Positions 7,319 through 13,663 of a stretch of 13,761 nucleotides of DNA are shown here, in pieces. The stretch comes from Dehalococcoidia bacterium SM23_28_2 (GTDB taxonomy: Bacteria > Chloroflexota > Dehalococcoidia > SM23-28-2), in assembly GCA_001303545.1 (NCBI GenBank), contig LJUA01000070.1:1-13761 (forward strand), given 5' to 3'. The position numbers were made by a program, and so were the translations under genes. Numbering within the stretch: the first letter of the stretch is position 1; every line of letters begins with the position of its first letter. The notes under the pieces were generated by a model. It saw only the letters and a list, made by a program, of their open reading frames with translations, was not told the DNA's origin and searched no databases.

Positions 7319-7582
7319 TTGCCCATCTACGAGTACGAGTGCGGCCAATGCCATCATCAATACGAGAGGAAGGAAGGATTCGACGCTCCGGTGGAGCAGG
7401 CATGCCCTGTGTGCGGCGGGCTGGCGCGGCGGCTTCTCCGGGCGCCGGGGATCGTGTTCAAGGGGCCCGGCTTCTACGTTACCGACAACCGCAAGGATCA
7501 CGGGCGGGAACCCTTCCAACCGGCGGCCAAAGAGGATAAGCCATCGACTGACGGGACGGCGGAGGTCTCCGCCAAGAAGTAG
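7319..7582 (+). CDS. FmdB-family zinc-ribbon protein
   Basis: This is an 87-residue protein with the FmdB/CxxC regulatory-type zinc ribbon. The first Cys pair is in YEYECGQCHHQYE and the second in ACPVCGG, about 25 residues later, which together can bind one zinc. After the ribbon comes RRLLRAPGIVFKGPGFYVTD, a block typical of family members in Chloroflexota and relatives, then a polar tail ending in AKK. FmdB proteins are often called putative regulators, but the molecular role of most is unknown. The TTG start gives the usual (M)PIYEYEC N-terminus and follows a perfect AGGAGG. It is divergent from rpsB, and the dtd remnant begins 6 nt after its stop, so the two were probably co-transcribed. 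Confidence 0.9.
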   Translation: MPIYEYECGQCHHQYERKEGFDAPVEQACPVCGGLARRLLRAPGIVFKGPGFYVTDNRKDHGREPFQPAAKEDKPSTDGTAEVSAKK

Positions 7583-7588
7583 GCGGCG

Positions 7589-7938
7589 GTGCGAGCGGTC
7601 ATCCAGCGGGTCAGCCGTGCCTCGGTGACAGTGGCCGAGGAGCGACTGGCGGAGATAGGGCAGGGGCTGGTGGTGCTGCTGGGAGTGGCTGCCGGGGACA
7701 CCGCCGAGGATGCCCAGAAGCTGGCAAGGAAGACGGCCGAGATGCGAGCTTCAGCCGGGCGGCGCCGCCGGAGGAGGCCGAGCCGCTGGTGGAGGCGTTT
7801 GCGGCAGCCCTGCGGAAAGCAGGCATCGGCGTGGGGACAGGTCGCTTTGGGGCCCACATGCTGGTGGAGATCCACAATGAGGGGCCGGTGACCATCGTTC
7901 TCGATAGCGAGGAGTTGGAGCGTCCACGAAGAAGCTAG
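7589..7938 (+). pseudogene. dtd: D-aminoacyl-tRNA deacylase, broken by internal deletion and frameshift
   Basis: Dtd removes D-amino acids wrongly attached to tRNA. The first 53 codons (GTG start at 7589) encode a normal N-terminus, RAVIQRVSRASVTV through LARKTAEMR. At about 7747 the matching frame changes: from AGC at 7747 the other frame encodes SFSRAAPPEEAEPLVEAFAA, TGRFGAHM and NEGPVTIVLDS, ending in TAG at 7936-7938. Comparison with the remembered E. coli protein (about 145 residues) shows that roughly 38 codons plus one base are missing between the pieces. The lost segment contains the catalytic SQFTLxAD block; the GP motif of the C-terminal part remains. Read straight through, the first frame gives a ~100-residue protein with an Arg-rich nonsense tail. 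This is either a real pseudogene or an assembly error. Confidence 0.85.
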
Positions 7939-7959
7939 ACGGGCATTTCTCTCTAGGGA

Positions 7960-7965
7960 TATACT
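7960..7965 (+). promoter_or_regulatory. Possible -10 element just before the L,D-transpeptidase gene
   Basis: TATACT, identical to the -10 of the rpsB promoter, ends 9 nt before the TTG start at 7975. No convincing -35 hexamer is seen 17 nt upstream and no good Shine-Dalgarno sequence precedes the start. If functional, the transcript would start almost at the start codon and be leaderless. Evidence is limited to one hexamer. Confidence 0.3.
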
Positions 7966-7974
7966 GGCTCTGCC

Positions 7975-8751
7975 TTGAGTTCTCCAAAGCTTTCGCGGCT
8001 GTTCCTTCTGGGCCTTCTGGTGCTGGAGCTTCTGGCCCTGGCGAGCCTGGGGTCGCTCCGGCTGGTGAGGCTTGTCACCGCAGACGACGATCCTTCGGCT
8101 AGTTCAGCGCCCGGCGTCAGCGTGTCTCAGCTGCCCCCCAAACCTGCGGCGACGCCCGACGCGTCGGACCTCTATCTGGAGCCCCTCCTGCGGCTACTCC
8201 AGGAGAATGCAGAGGAGCCTACGCCGGAGCCCACACCTCCTGGCCCGACGTTGGAGGAGCTGGGAGCGCTGGAGCTGGCCACAGCTACCCCTCCTGCCGG
8301 TGTGGAGTTCGGCGAGGACGAACGCTGGATCGCCGTCAACCTGACCACCCAGCGGGCGATGGCCTTCGTCGGCGCTCAGCCGGTGCGCGTTGCCCTGGTG
8401 ACGACGGGGATGCCCGGCTGGGAGACGCCCCCCGGCGACTTCCGCGTCTATCGGCGGGTGGAAAACGAGACGATGGACTCCCTCGGTCTTGGCATCCCTA
8501 TCGACTCACCTGATGGCTGGTACGTAGATAACGTCCTCTACACTCAGTACTTCTTCAGCGGAGTTACCCTGCACTACAACTACTGGCGTCCCCAGAGCTA
8601 CTTCGGCAATATCCCCTCCAGCCACGGCTGCGTAGGCCTGGGCTACAGCGACGCCAAGTACTTCTGGGACTTCGCCGACATCGGCACGCGGGTGGTGGTG
8701 TACAAGGAGGAAGCGGAGGAGGTCGAGGAAGTGGAGGAGCCTGGCCAATAG
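7975..8751 (+). CDS. Membrane-anchored L,D-transpeptidase (YkuD domain)
   Basis: L,D-transpeptidases form 3-3 peptidoglycan crosslinks or attach proteins to peptidoglycan outside the membrane. This 258-residue protein has an N-terminal hydrophobic segment at residues 8-33 (signal anchor), a Pro/Thr/Glu-rich linker at ~35-108, and a YkuD domain at ~115-245. The domain begins ERWIAVNLTTQRAMAF and has TTGMPGWETPPGDFRVYRR. The catalytic motif is SSHGCVGL, with His217 and Cys219, and His200 in TLHYNYW is the likely upstream conserved His. The C-terminus is acidic (EEAEEVEEVEEPGQ). TTG at 7975 is the only usable start: an in-frame TAG lies 19 nt upstream, and later starts would cut the anchor. It converges with nadC, 4 nt between the stops. 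The substrate is inferred from the family. Confidence 0.88.
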   Translation: MSSPKLSRLFLLGLLVLELLALASLGSLRLVRLVTADDDPSASSAPGVSVSQLPPKPAATPDASDLYLEPLLRLLQENAEEPTPEPTPPGPTLEELGALELATATPPAGVEFGEDERWIAVNLTTQRAMAFVGAQPVRVALVTTGMPGWETPPGDFRVYRRVENETMDSLGLGIPIDSPDGWYVDNVLYTQYFFSGVTLHYNYWRPQSYFGNIPSSHGCVGLGYSDAKYFWDFADIGTRVVVYKEEAEEVEEVEEPGQ

Positions 8752-8755
8752 GCTC

Positions 8756-9634
8756 TTATGGCCCCAGGCTTTGCACTTCCAGGCTCATGTCCAGGGCCCT
8801 GGCGGAGTGGGTGACGGCCCCCACGGAGATGTAGTCGACGCCTGTCTCCGCTACCCGCCGCACGTTCTCCAGCGTTATCCCGCCGGAGGCCTCGAGGACG
8901 GCCCGCCCCTGCGCCATCTCTGCCACCCGTCGCATATCCTCGAGAGGCATATTGTCCAGAAGGAGTTCCCCTGCTCCCGCCTCCAGGGCCTGGCGCGCTT
9001 CGTCGACGCTGGTGACCTCGATCTGCACCCTCATCCCCTTTGGCGATTCCTGGCGGGCCAGGCGCAGGGCGTCGGCGATGCCCAGGCCGCGGGCGCGCAG
9101 GGTGGCCAGGTGGTTGTCCTTGATGAGCACGGCATCGGCCAGGGTGAGGCGGTGGTTCTGGCCGCCGCCCACCCGCACGGCGTACTTCTCCAGCATGCGC
9201 AGGCCGGGGGTGGTCTTGCGGGTATCGCGGATGCCCACGGGCAGGCCGGCGACGGCCGCCACCAGGCGGGCGGTAGCGGTGGCCACGCCCGAGAGATGGG
9301 TCAGGTAGTTGAGCGCTACCCGCTCGCCGCGCAGGATGGCGGCCAGCGAGCCCTCGACGTGAGCGACCTCCTGCCCCGCCGGGAGGCGGCTTCCTTCGAC
9401 CGCCAGTGGCCGCCATTGCAGCGAGGGGTCGACGGCGTCGAAGACGGCTTCAGCCACAGGGAGGCCGGCCAGCACCCCCTCCTCCCTGGCGATGATGATG
9501 CCTCGCCCCTTCTGCTGCGGTGGCACCAGGGCGGCGGTGGTCACGTCCTGCCAGGCCTTGTCCTCTTTAAGGGCGGCCTTGGCCAGGCGCCGGATGTGGG
9601 CCTGGGGGAGCTTGGGAGCGGTCTTTCTAGGCAT
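8756..9634 (-). CDS. nadC: Nicotinate-nucleotide pyrophosphorylase (quinolinate phosphoribosyltransferase)
   Basis: NadC converts quinolinate and PRPP to nicotinate mononucleotide, the third step of de novo NAD synthesis. The 292-residue protein shows the N-terminal domain (ALKEDKAWQDVTTAAL, with the conserved ED...D-T pattern) and then the barrel. Substrate-binding motifs include RVALNYLTHLSGVAT at 105-119, RDTRKTTPGLRMLEKYAV at 136-153, GGGQNHR at 156-162 and IKDNH at 171-175. Later come IEVTS, LLDNM and EASGGI, and the C-terminal VDYISVGAVTHS. The ATG lies 8 nt inside the end of nadB, so translation is likely coupled. It is the last gene of the hpt-ade-nadB-nadC operon. Expected catalytic residues are present and the length is normal. 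Confidence 0.97.
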   Translation of the reverse strand: MPRKTAPKLPQAHIRRLAKAALKEDKAWQDVTTAALVPPQQKGRGIIIAREEGVLAGLPVAEAVFDAVDPSLQWRPLAVEGSRLPAGQEVAHVEGSLAAILRGERVALNYLTHLSGVATATARLVAAVAGLPVGIRDTRKTTPGLRMLEKYAVRVGGGQNHRLTLADAVLIKDNHLATLRARGLGIADALRLARQESPKGMRVQIEVTSVDEARQALEAGAGELLLDNMPLEDMRRVAEMAQGRAVLEASGGITLENVRRVAETGVDYISVGAVTHSARALDMSLEVQSLGP

Positions 9635-11171
9635 GGCGGCGAAACACGATATGGCGGTGCCAGGCCTGCGACGGCTCGGGGAAGTCGGAGCGGTAGTGAG
9701 CTCCCCGGCTCTCCTCGCGCATGAGGGCCGCCTCCGTCACCAGGCGGGCGCACAGAAGCAGGTTGGCCAGCTCGTGCGAAGGGCGATCGGTGGCTTTGCC
9801 GAAGGAAGCCTGCCAGGCGGAGATGATGTCCTTGGCCTCGGCCAGCGAACGGCCGTCGCGGACGATGCCCACCCTGTCCCACATGAGCGATTGCAGCGCG
9901 CCCAGGTCCAGAGGAGGGACATCGGCCGGCGTGGCGGGACTCAGGGAGATCGTTTCAGGACTGGGCTTGTTCACTTTGAGCTCCTTGAGATAGGTTCGCT
10001 GGATCACCCGCTTGGCAAAGACGATGGTCTCCAGCAGGGAGTTGCTGGCCAGGCGGTTGGCTCCGTGGACGCCGGTGCAGGCAGCCTCGCCGCAGGCGTA
10101 CAGGCCGCGGATGTTGGTCTCCCCCCAGGTGTTGGTGCGCACGCCGCCCATCGTGTAGTGGGCGGCCGGCGATACAGGGATGGGTTTGGTGGTGATGTCC
10201 AGGCCGTGGTCGAGGCAGAAGCGATAGATCTGGGGGAAGCGAGATGTCACCCTGGACGGCGGCAGGTGAGTCACGTCCAGGTAGACGTGGTCGGTGCCCG
10301 CCTTGTTCATCTCGGTCAAGATGGCTCGCGCTACCACGTCGCGGGGGGCCAGTTCGGCCGCCGGATCGTATTCGGTCATGAAGGTTCGCCCTTGAGCGTT
10401 GCGGAGGAATGCCCCCTCTCCCCGTACCGCTTCGGAGATAAGGAAGGGCTGGACGCCGGGCATGCGCAGGGCGGTGGGATGGAACTGGAAGAACTCCATG
10501 TCCATGACCTCAGCGCCCGCTCGATAAGCGAGGGCGGTGCCGTCGCCGGTGGTTACCGTAGGGTTGGTGCTAACCTTGTACAGCTGTCCGGCGCCGCCGG
10601 TGGCCAGGATGAGAACACGACAGGAGAAATCCAGCCGGCTGTTGGTGCGGCAGTCGAGGGCTTCAACGCCTTTGAGGGTGCCATCGGCTACCTGCAACCT
10701 GGCCGCCAGGCAGTGTTCGAGGATGGTGATGCGGGACTGCTTGGCCACGCTGCTGAGGGTGAGCTCGATGTGGGTGCCGGTGGCGTCGCCGCCGGCGTGG
10801 AGGATGCGGGGCAGGCTGTGCGCTCCCTCCCGGCCGAGGGTTATCTCCCCGTCCAGCGTGTCGAAGGGGACGCCGAATGCCACCAGGTCGGCGATGCGGT
10901 CGGCGGCATCCTCGGTGAGGATGCGGGCGGCCTCGCTGTCCACCAGGCCGGCGCCAGCGCGGATGGTGTCCTCAAAGTGGAGCTGGGGCGAATCGCCCTC
11001 GCCGATGGGGGCGGCGATGCCCCCCTGGGCGTAGCGAGTGTTGCACTCGTCGATGGAGCTCTTGGTGAGCACCAGGACGGTGCCGTGCTCGCGGCCCTTG
11101 AGGGCGGCATACAGGCCGGCGATGCCGGAGCCAACGATGATGTAGTCGTAATGCTGGGCAGGAGTGCTCAT
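9627..11171 (-). CDS. nadB: L-aspartate oxidase
   Basis: NadB is an FAD enzyme that oxidises L-aspartate to iminoaspartate, the first step of de novo NAD synthesis; NadA would then form quinolinate. The 514-residue protein starts with the dinucleotide-binding motif GSGIAG at residues 14-19. Typical blocks follow: NTRYAQGGIAA (substrate region), LATGGAGQLY, MEFFQFHPTAL, FLISEAVRGEGAFLRN, SPAAHYTMGGV and GLYACGEAACTGVHGANRLASNSLLE. The FrdA-type C-terminal helical domain is present but somewhat short. The ATG overlaps the ade stop as ATGA and the stop overlaps nadC. nadA, often in this cluster, is absent, so quinolinate synthase must be encoded elsewhere if the pathway is complete. Confidence 0.96.
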   Translation of the reverse strand: MSTPAQHYDYIIVGSGIAGLYAALKGREHGTVLVLTKSSIDECNTRYAQGGIAAPIGEGDSPQLHFEDTIRAGAGLVDSEAARILTEDAADRIADLVAFGVPFDTLDGEITLGREGAHSLPRILHAGGDATGTHIELTLSSVAKQSRITILEHCLAARLQVADGTLKGVEALDCRTNSRLDFSCRVLILATGGAGQLYKVSTNPTVTTGDGTALAYRAGAEVMDMEFFQFHPTALRMPGVQPFLISEAVRGEGAFLRNAQGRTFMTEYDPAAELAPRDVVARAILTEMNKAGTDHVYLDVTHLPPSRVTSRFPQIYRFCLDHGLDITTKPIPVSPAAHYTMGGVRTNTWGETNIRGLYACGEAACTGVHGANRLASNSLLETIVFAKRVIQRTYLKELKVNKPSPETISLSPATPADVPPLDLGALQSLMWDRVGIVRDGRSLAEAKDIISAWQASFGKATDRPSHELANLLLCARLVTEAALMREESRGAHYRSDFPEPSQAWHRHIVFRRHA

Positions 11172-12895
11172 GCCTCAACCCTCGCGATATCCAGGAAGGA
11201 TGCTTTGGCTACGTCCACCAGGCCCTTATCGGTGAGCTTGAGTTCGGGGATGACCGGCAGGGCCAGGAAGGAGAGAACGGCGAATGGAGCGGGCACGCTG
11301 GCTCCCAGGGAGGCGGCTGCCTCTTCCACTGCCTCCAGTTGGGCGACCACCGTCTCCAGCGGCTCGGGGGACATGAGGCCGGCCACTGGCAGCGGCAGGG
11401 AAGCCAGCACCTGCCCTTCGGCCACCGCCGTCAGGCCGCCCTGCATCCGCTCCACCTCGCGGACGGCGGCGTACATGTCGCGGTCGTTGGTGCCGACCAC
11501 GATCACGTTGTGCGAATCGTGGGCGACGGAGGAGGCCAGGGCCCCTCGTTGGAGGCCGAAGCCCTTCACCAGCCCCAGGCCGATGTTGCCTGTCGCCCGA
11601 TGGCGCTCGACCACCGCCAGCTTGAGGATATCGCGCTTCGTATCGGCGATCACCTGGCCGTCCTTTACTCTCACCTCTTCCATAAGCTTCTTGGTGATGA
11701 TCTGGCCGGGGACGATCCCGATGACCGGCAGACGGCGCTCGGACGTCCTGAGGGCGAAGGCATCTTCGCCGAAGGGGGCGATGTGGAAGGTGCGCCTGAG
11801 GCGCCGCGGGATGGAGATAGCGGCGGGGAACAGGGCCTGTCCGGCTCTGGCTACCAGGCGGCCGCCGTAGTATACCAGCCGCGGCTGAAGGTCCGAGAGG
11901 TCGTCGGCCACGATGAGGTTGGCCATGAATCCGGGGGCGATGGCCCCACGGTCGCTCAGGCCAAAGTAGGTGGCGGGGTTGATGGTGGCTAGCTGGATGG
12001 CCCGTATGGGGCTCAGGCCCAGGCGGATCGCTTTGCGCACCACGGCGTCCATGTCGCCGTCGTGGAGGAGGTCCTTGCAGGAGCGGTCGTCGACCACCAG
12101 CAGGCAGCGGGGGTAGGTGTCGTCGGTCACCAGGGGCAGGAGCTCCTCCAGGTTCTTCTCGCTGGTGCCTTCGCGGATCATCAGGTGCATGCCCCGGCGC
12201 AGCTTGTCGCGGCCCTCCTCCAGGCTGGTCGACTCGTGGTCGGAGCGAGGGCCGGCGGCCAGGTAGGCGTTGAGGCCCTTGCCCGTCAGGCCCGGAGCGT
12301 GGCCGTCGATGGGTCTGCCTCTGGCGATGCTGACCTTGTCCAGGCAGTGGGGGTCGGCGGACACGACGCCGGGGAAGTTCATCAGCTCGCCCAGGCCGAG
12401 GGTGTTTCGCCAGCGGAGGGCGGCAGCGATCTCGCCCGCCTCCAGGGAGGCGCCGGCCGTCTCCAGGTCGGTGGCCGGCACGCAGGAGGGGGCCATCAGG
12501 AATACGTCCAGGGGCAGGCGGGTGGCGCTCTTGAGCAGGCGGCGCAGGGCCCACAGGCCGGCCACGTTGGCCAGCTCGTGGAGGTCGGTGATGACGGAGG
12601 TGGTGCCGCGAGCGGCCACGGCCCGCGCGTACTGGCCGAGGCTGAGCATGGAGCTCTCGATGTGAGTGTGGCCGTTGATGAAGCCAGGCAGGAGGTAGGC
12701 GCCGCGGAGGTCCACCATCTCTCGCCCCTTGTACTGCTGGCCGATGCCGGCGATCCGGCCTTCGGAGAGGACGACATCGCCCTCTTCGATCTCGGAGGTG
12801 AAGACGTTGACGATGCGCACGTTGGCCAGCAGCAGGTCGCCGCGGGCGTCCCCGCGAGCGACGGCGATCAGTTGTTCAAGGCTTGCGTTATTCAT
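11168..12895 (-). CDS. ade: Adenine deaminase
   Basis: Ade is a metal-dependent amidohydrolase that deaminates adenine to hypoxanthine. The 575-residue length fits. The metal-binding HxH is in FINGHTHIESSM at residues 72-83 (His76, His78). TDLHELANVAG at 103-113 takes the place of the common DPHEIANV, with Leu instead of Pro. MAPSCVPAT, GELMNFPGV, DGHAPGL, SDHE and DDRSCKDLLHDGDMD follow in the family order, then PIRAIQLATINPATYFGL. The C-terminal Ade domain shows SVAHDSHNVIVVGTNDRDM. The ATG at 12895 overlaps the end of the shifted hpt frame. Its product, hypoxanthine, is the substrate of the upstream Hpt, a coherent salvage pair. No activity can be proved from sequence, as some Ade-like enzymes prefer other substrates. 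Confidence 0.93.
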   Translation of the reverse strand: MNNASLEQLIAVARGDARGDLLLANVRIVNVFTSEIEEGDVVLSEGRIAGIGQQYKGREMVDLRGAYLLPGFINGHTHIESSMLSLGQYARAVAARGTTSVITDLHELANVAGLWALRRLLKSATRLPLDVFLMAPSCVPATDLETAGASLEAGEIAAALRWRNTLGLGELMNFPGVVSADPHCLDKVSIARGRPIDGHAPGLTGKGLNAYLAAGPRSDHESTSLEEGRDKLRRGMHLMIREGTSEKNLEELLPLVTDDTYPRCLLVVDDRSCKDLLHDGDMDAVVRKAIRLGLSPIRAIQLATINPATYFGLSDRGAIAPGFMANLIVADDLSDLQPRLVYYGGRLVARAGQALFPAAISIPRRLRRTFHIAPFGEDAFALRTSERRLPVIGIVPGQIITKKLMEEVRVKDGQVIADTKRDILKLAVVERHRATGNIGLGLVKGFGLQRGALASSVAHDSHNVIVVGTNDRDMYAAVREVERMQGGLTAVAEGQVLASLPLPVAGLMSPEPLETVVAQLEAVEEAAASLGASVPAPFAVLSFLALPVIPELKLTDKGLVDVAKASFLDIARVEA

Positions 12896-13404
12896 TATCG
12901 ATCACGTAGATGTCCGGCAGCTCGCGATGCTGCTCGGCGTAGTCGATGCCATAGCCGACAGCCCTCGGGCACCGGAAAGCCCAGGTAATCGATGGCCGTG
13001 CCGCCCGCGAGCACGCGCTCGCGGGCGAGGAGAGCGCAGACCCGCAGGCTGGCCGGCCGGTGGCTGGCCAGGTGGTCGCGGAGGCGCTGGAGGGTGAGGC
13101 CGCTGTCGATGATGTCGTCCACCAGGATGACGTGGCGGCCGGCGACATCGATGGTTACGTCCTTGAGGACAGTGATCTGGCCCTTGCTGGTCATGCCCAT
13201 GCCGTAGCTCGATGCTGCTATGAAGTCGACCTGCGAGGGCAGGCCAACCTGGCGTACAAGGTCGGCCAGGAAGACGAAGGCCCCCTTGAGCACGCAGACG
13301 AATACGGGGCGCTGGCCGGAGTAGTCGGCTCGGATGTTGGCCGACAGCTCCTTGACGCGCCGCCGGATCTGCCCACGAGAGATGATACGCCGGAGGGGAC
13401 TCAT
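12895..13404 (-). CDS. hpt: Hypoxanthine phosphoribosyltransferase with a C-terminal frameshift
   Basis: Hpt joins hypoxanthine (or guanine) to PRPP to give IMP (or GMP). Residues 1-147 are normal: VFVCVLKGAFVFLADLV, DFIAASSYGMGMTSKG and the PRPP loop VILVDDIIDSGLTL, up to IDYLGFPVPE. After the GAG codon at 12966-12964 this frame continues into an Arg-rich tail unlike the family and stops at 12895. The expected C-terminus (AVGYGIDYAEQHRELPD...) is encoded in another frame from 12962 to a TAA at 12890-12888. Restoring the frame would give about 171-173 residues, a normal length, with an 8-nt overlap with ade. The shift removes the conserved VGYGxDYAE segment that contacts the purine. It is a real mutation or a small sequence error. 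Promoter and start codon are intact. Confidence 0.88.
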   Translation of the reverse strand: MSPLRRIISRGQIRRRVKELSANIRADYSGQRPVFVCVLKGAFVFLADLVRQVGLPSQVDFIAASSYGMGMTSKGQITVLKDVTIDVAGRHVILVDDIIDSGLTLQRLRDHLASHRPASLRVCALLARERVLAGGTAIDYLGFPVPEGCRLWHRLRRAASRAAGHLRDR

Positions 13405-13416
13405 GCTGCTAGGTCT

Positions 13417-13445
13417 ATTGTAGGCGGCAGAAAGGGGGTGGGCAA
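13417..13445 (-). promoter_or_regulatory. Sigma70-type promoter of the hpt-ade-nadB-nadC operon
   Basis: On the minus strand TTGCCC (13445-13440) and TACAAT (13422-13417) are separated by exactly 17 nt. The -10 matches the consensus at 5 of 6 positions. The -35 hexamer and spacing are identical to those of the rpsB promoter. Transcription would start near 13410, only about 6 nt before the hpt ATG. No Shine-Dalgarno sequence is seen there, so the mRNA may be almost leaderless. Confidence 0.6.
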
Positions 13446-13476
13446 ACGGCCTACACCGCCGCCAGCATGCGGTCGA

Positions 13477-13509
13477 GGGCGTTTGGCCTCAGTCGAGGCG
13501 CGAGCGCCC
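13477..13509. repeat. Small nested inverted repeat upstream of the hpt promoter
   Basis: GCCTC (13486-13490) pairs with GAGGC (13495-13499) around AGTC, and outside it GGGCG (13477-13481) pairs with CGCCC (13505-13509). It lies just upstream of the hpt -35 element. It could be an operator or only chance structure in GC-rich DNA; the stems are short and no function is assigned. Confidence 0.3.
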
Positions 13510-13527
13510 GGCCAACATCATTCGCGT

Positions 13528-13555
13528 CAGTGCAGAGAGGCCAGTGCAGAGAGGC
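13528..13555. repeat. Perfect 14-bp tandem duplication
   Basis: The 14-mer CAGTGCAGAGAGGC occurs twice head-to-tail at 13528-13541 and 13542-13555 without a mismatch. The second copy is part of the left arm of the adjacent hairpin. The first copy gives the right arm an alternative partner of about 11 bp. Confidence 0.9.
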
Positions 13556-13579
13556 CACCCAGGAGGGTGGCCTCTCTGC
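13546..13579 (-). terminator. Perfect 15-bp hairpin, possible terminator of the upstream minus-strand gene
   Basis: GCAGAGAGGCCACCC (13546-13560) and GGGTGGCCTCTCTGC (13565-13579) are exact reverse complements around a 4-nt AGGA loop. The hairpin lies about 85 nt after the stop of the truncated gene at 13664 and ahead of the hpt promoter, the expected place for a terminator. Neither strand has a T-run after the stem, so it is not a classic rho-independent terminator. A protein-binding palindrome or a mobile repeat element is an alternative. Confidence 0.5.
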
Positions 13580-13663
13580 TCGGGTGCAACGTGCCGGGGG
13601 GTGTCCTTACGGAACAGCCGACGCCAGCATGGCCGCGCTACTTGCAGGGGCTCGTCTGTGCTA

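Noticed and set aside
7121..7519. N-terminal extension of rpsB to 449 residues
   Set aside because: It covers the rpsB promoter and the antisense of fmdB, while the TTG at 7120 with a Shine-Dalgarno site gives the family N-terminus.
7589..7891. Treating the 100-codon frame as an intact small Arg-rich protein
   Set aside because: Its first half is clearly Dtd and its second half is the shifted reading of the Dtd C-terminus.
8741..8768. Imperfect hairpin at the convergent ends of the L,D-transpeptidase gene and nadC (CCTGGCC with GGCCCCAGG)
   Set aside because: It has a two-base bulge, a 13-nt loop and no T-run, and lies within both coding ends. It might be a weak bidirectional terminator but is too poor to list.
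9492..11870. A 792-codon open frame on the plus strand
   Set aside because: It runs antisense across nadC, nadB and ade, and is open only because of the GC-rich codon pattern of those genes. Its translation is low-complexity and matches no family.
13528..13579. CRISPR-like or phage attachment repeat
   Set aside because: There are only two direct copies with no spacer, no cas genes, no tRNA and no integrase. A hairpin with a slippage duplication explains it better.
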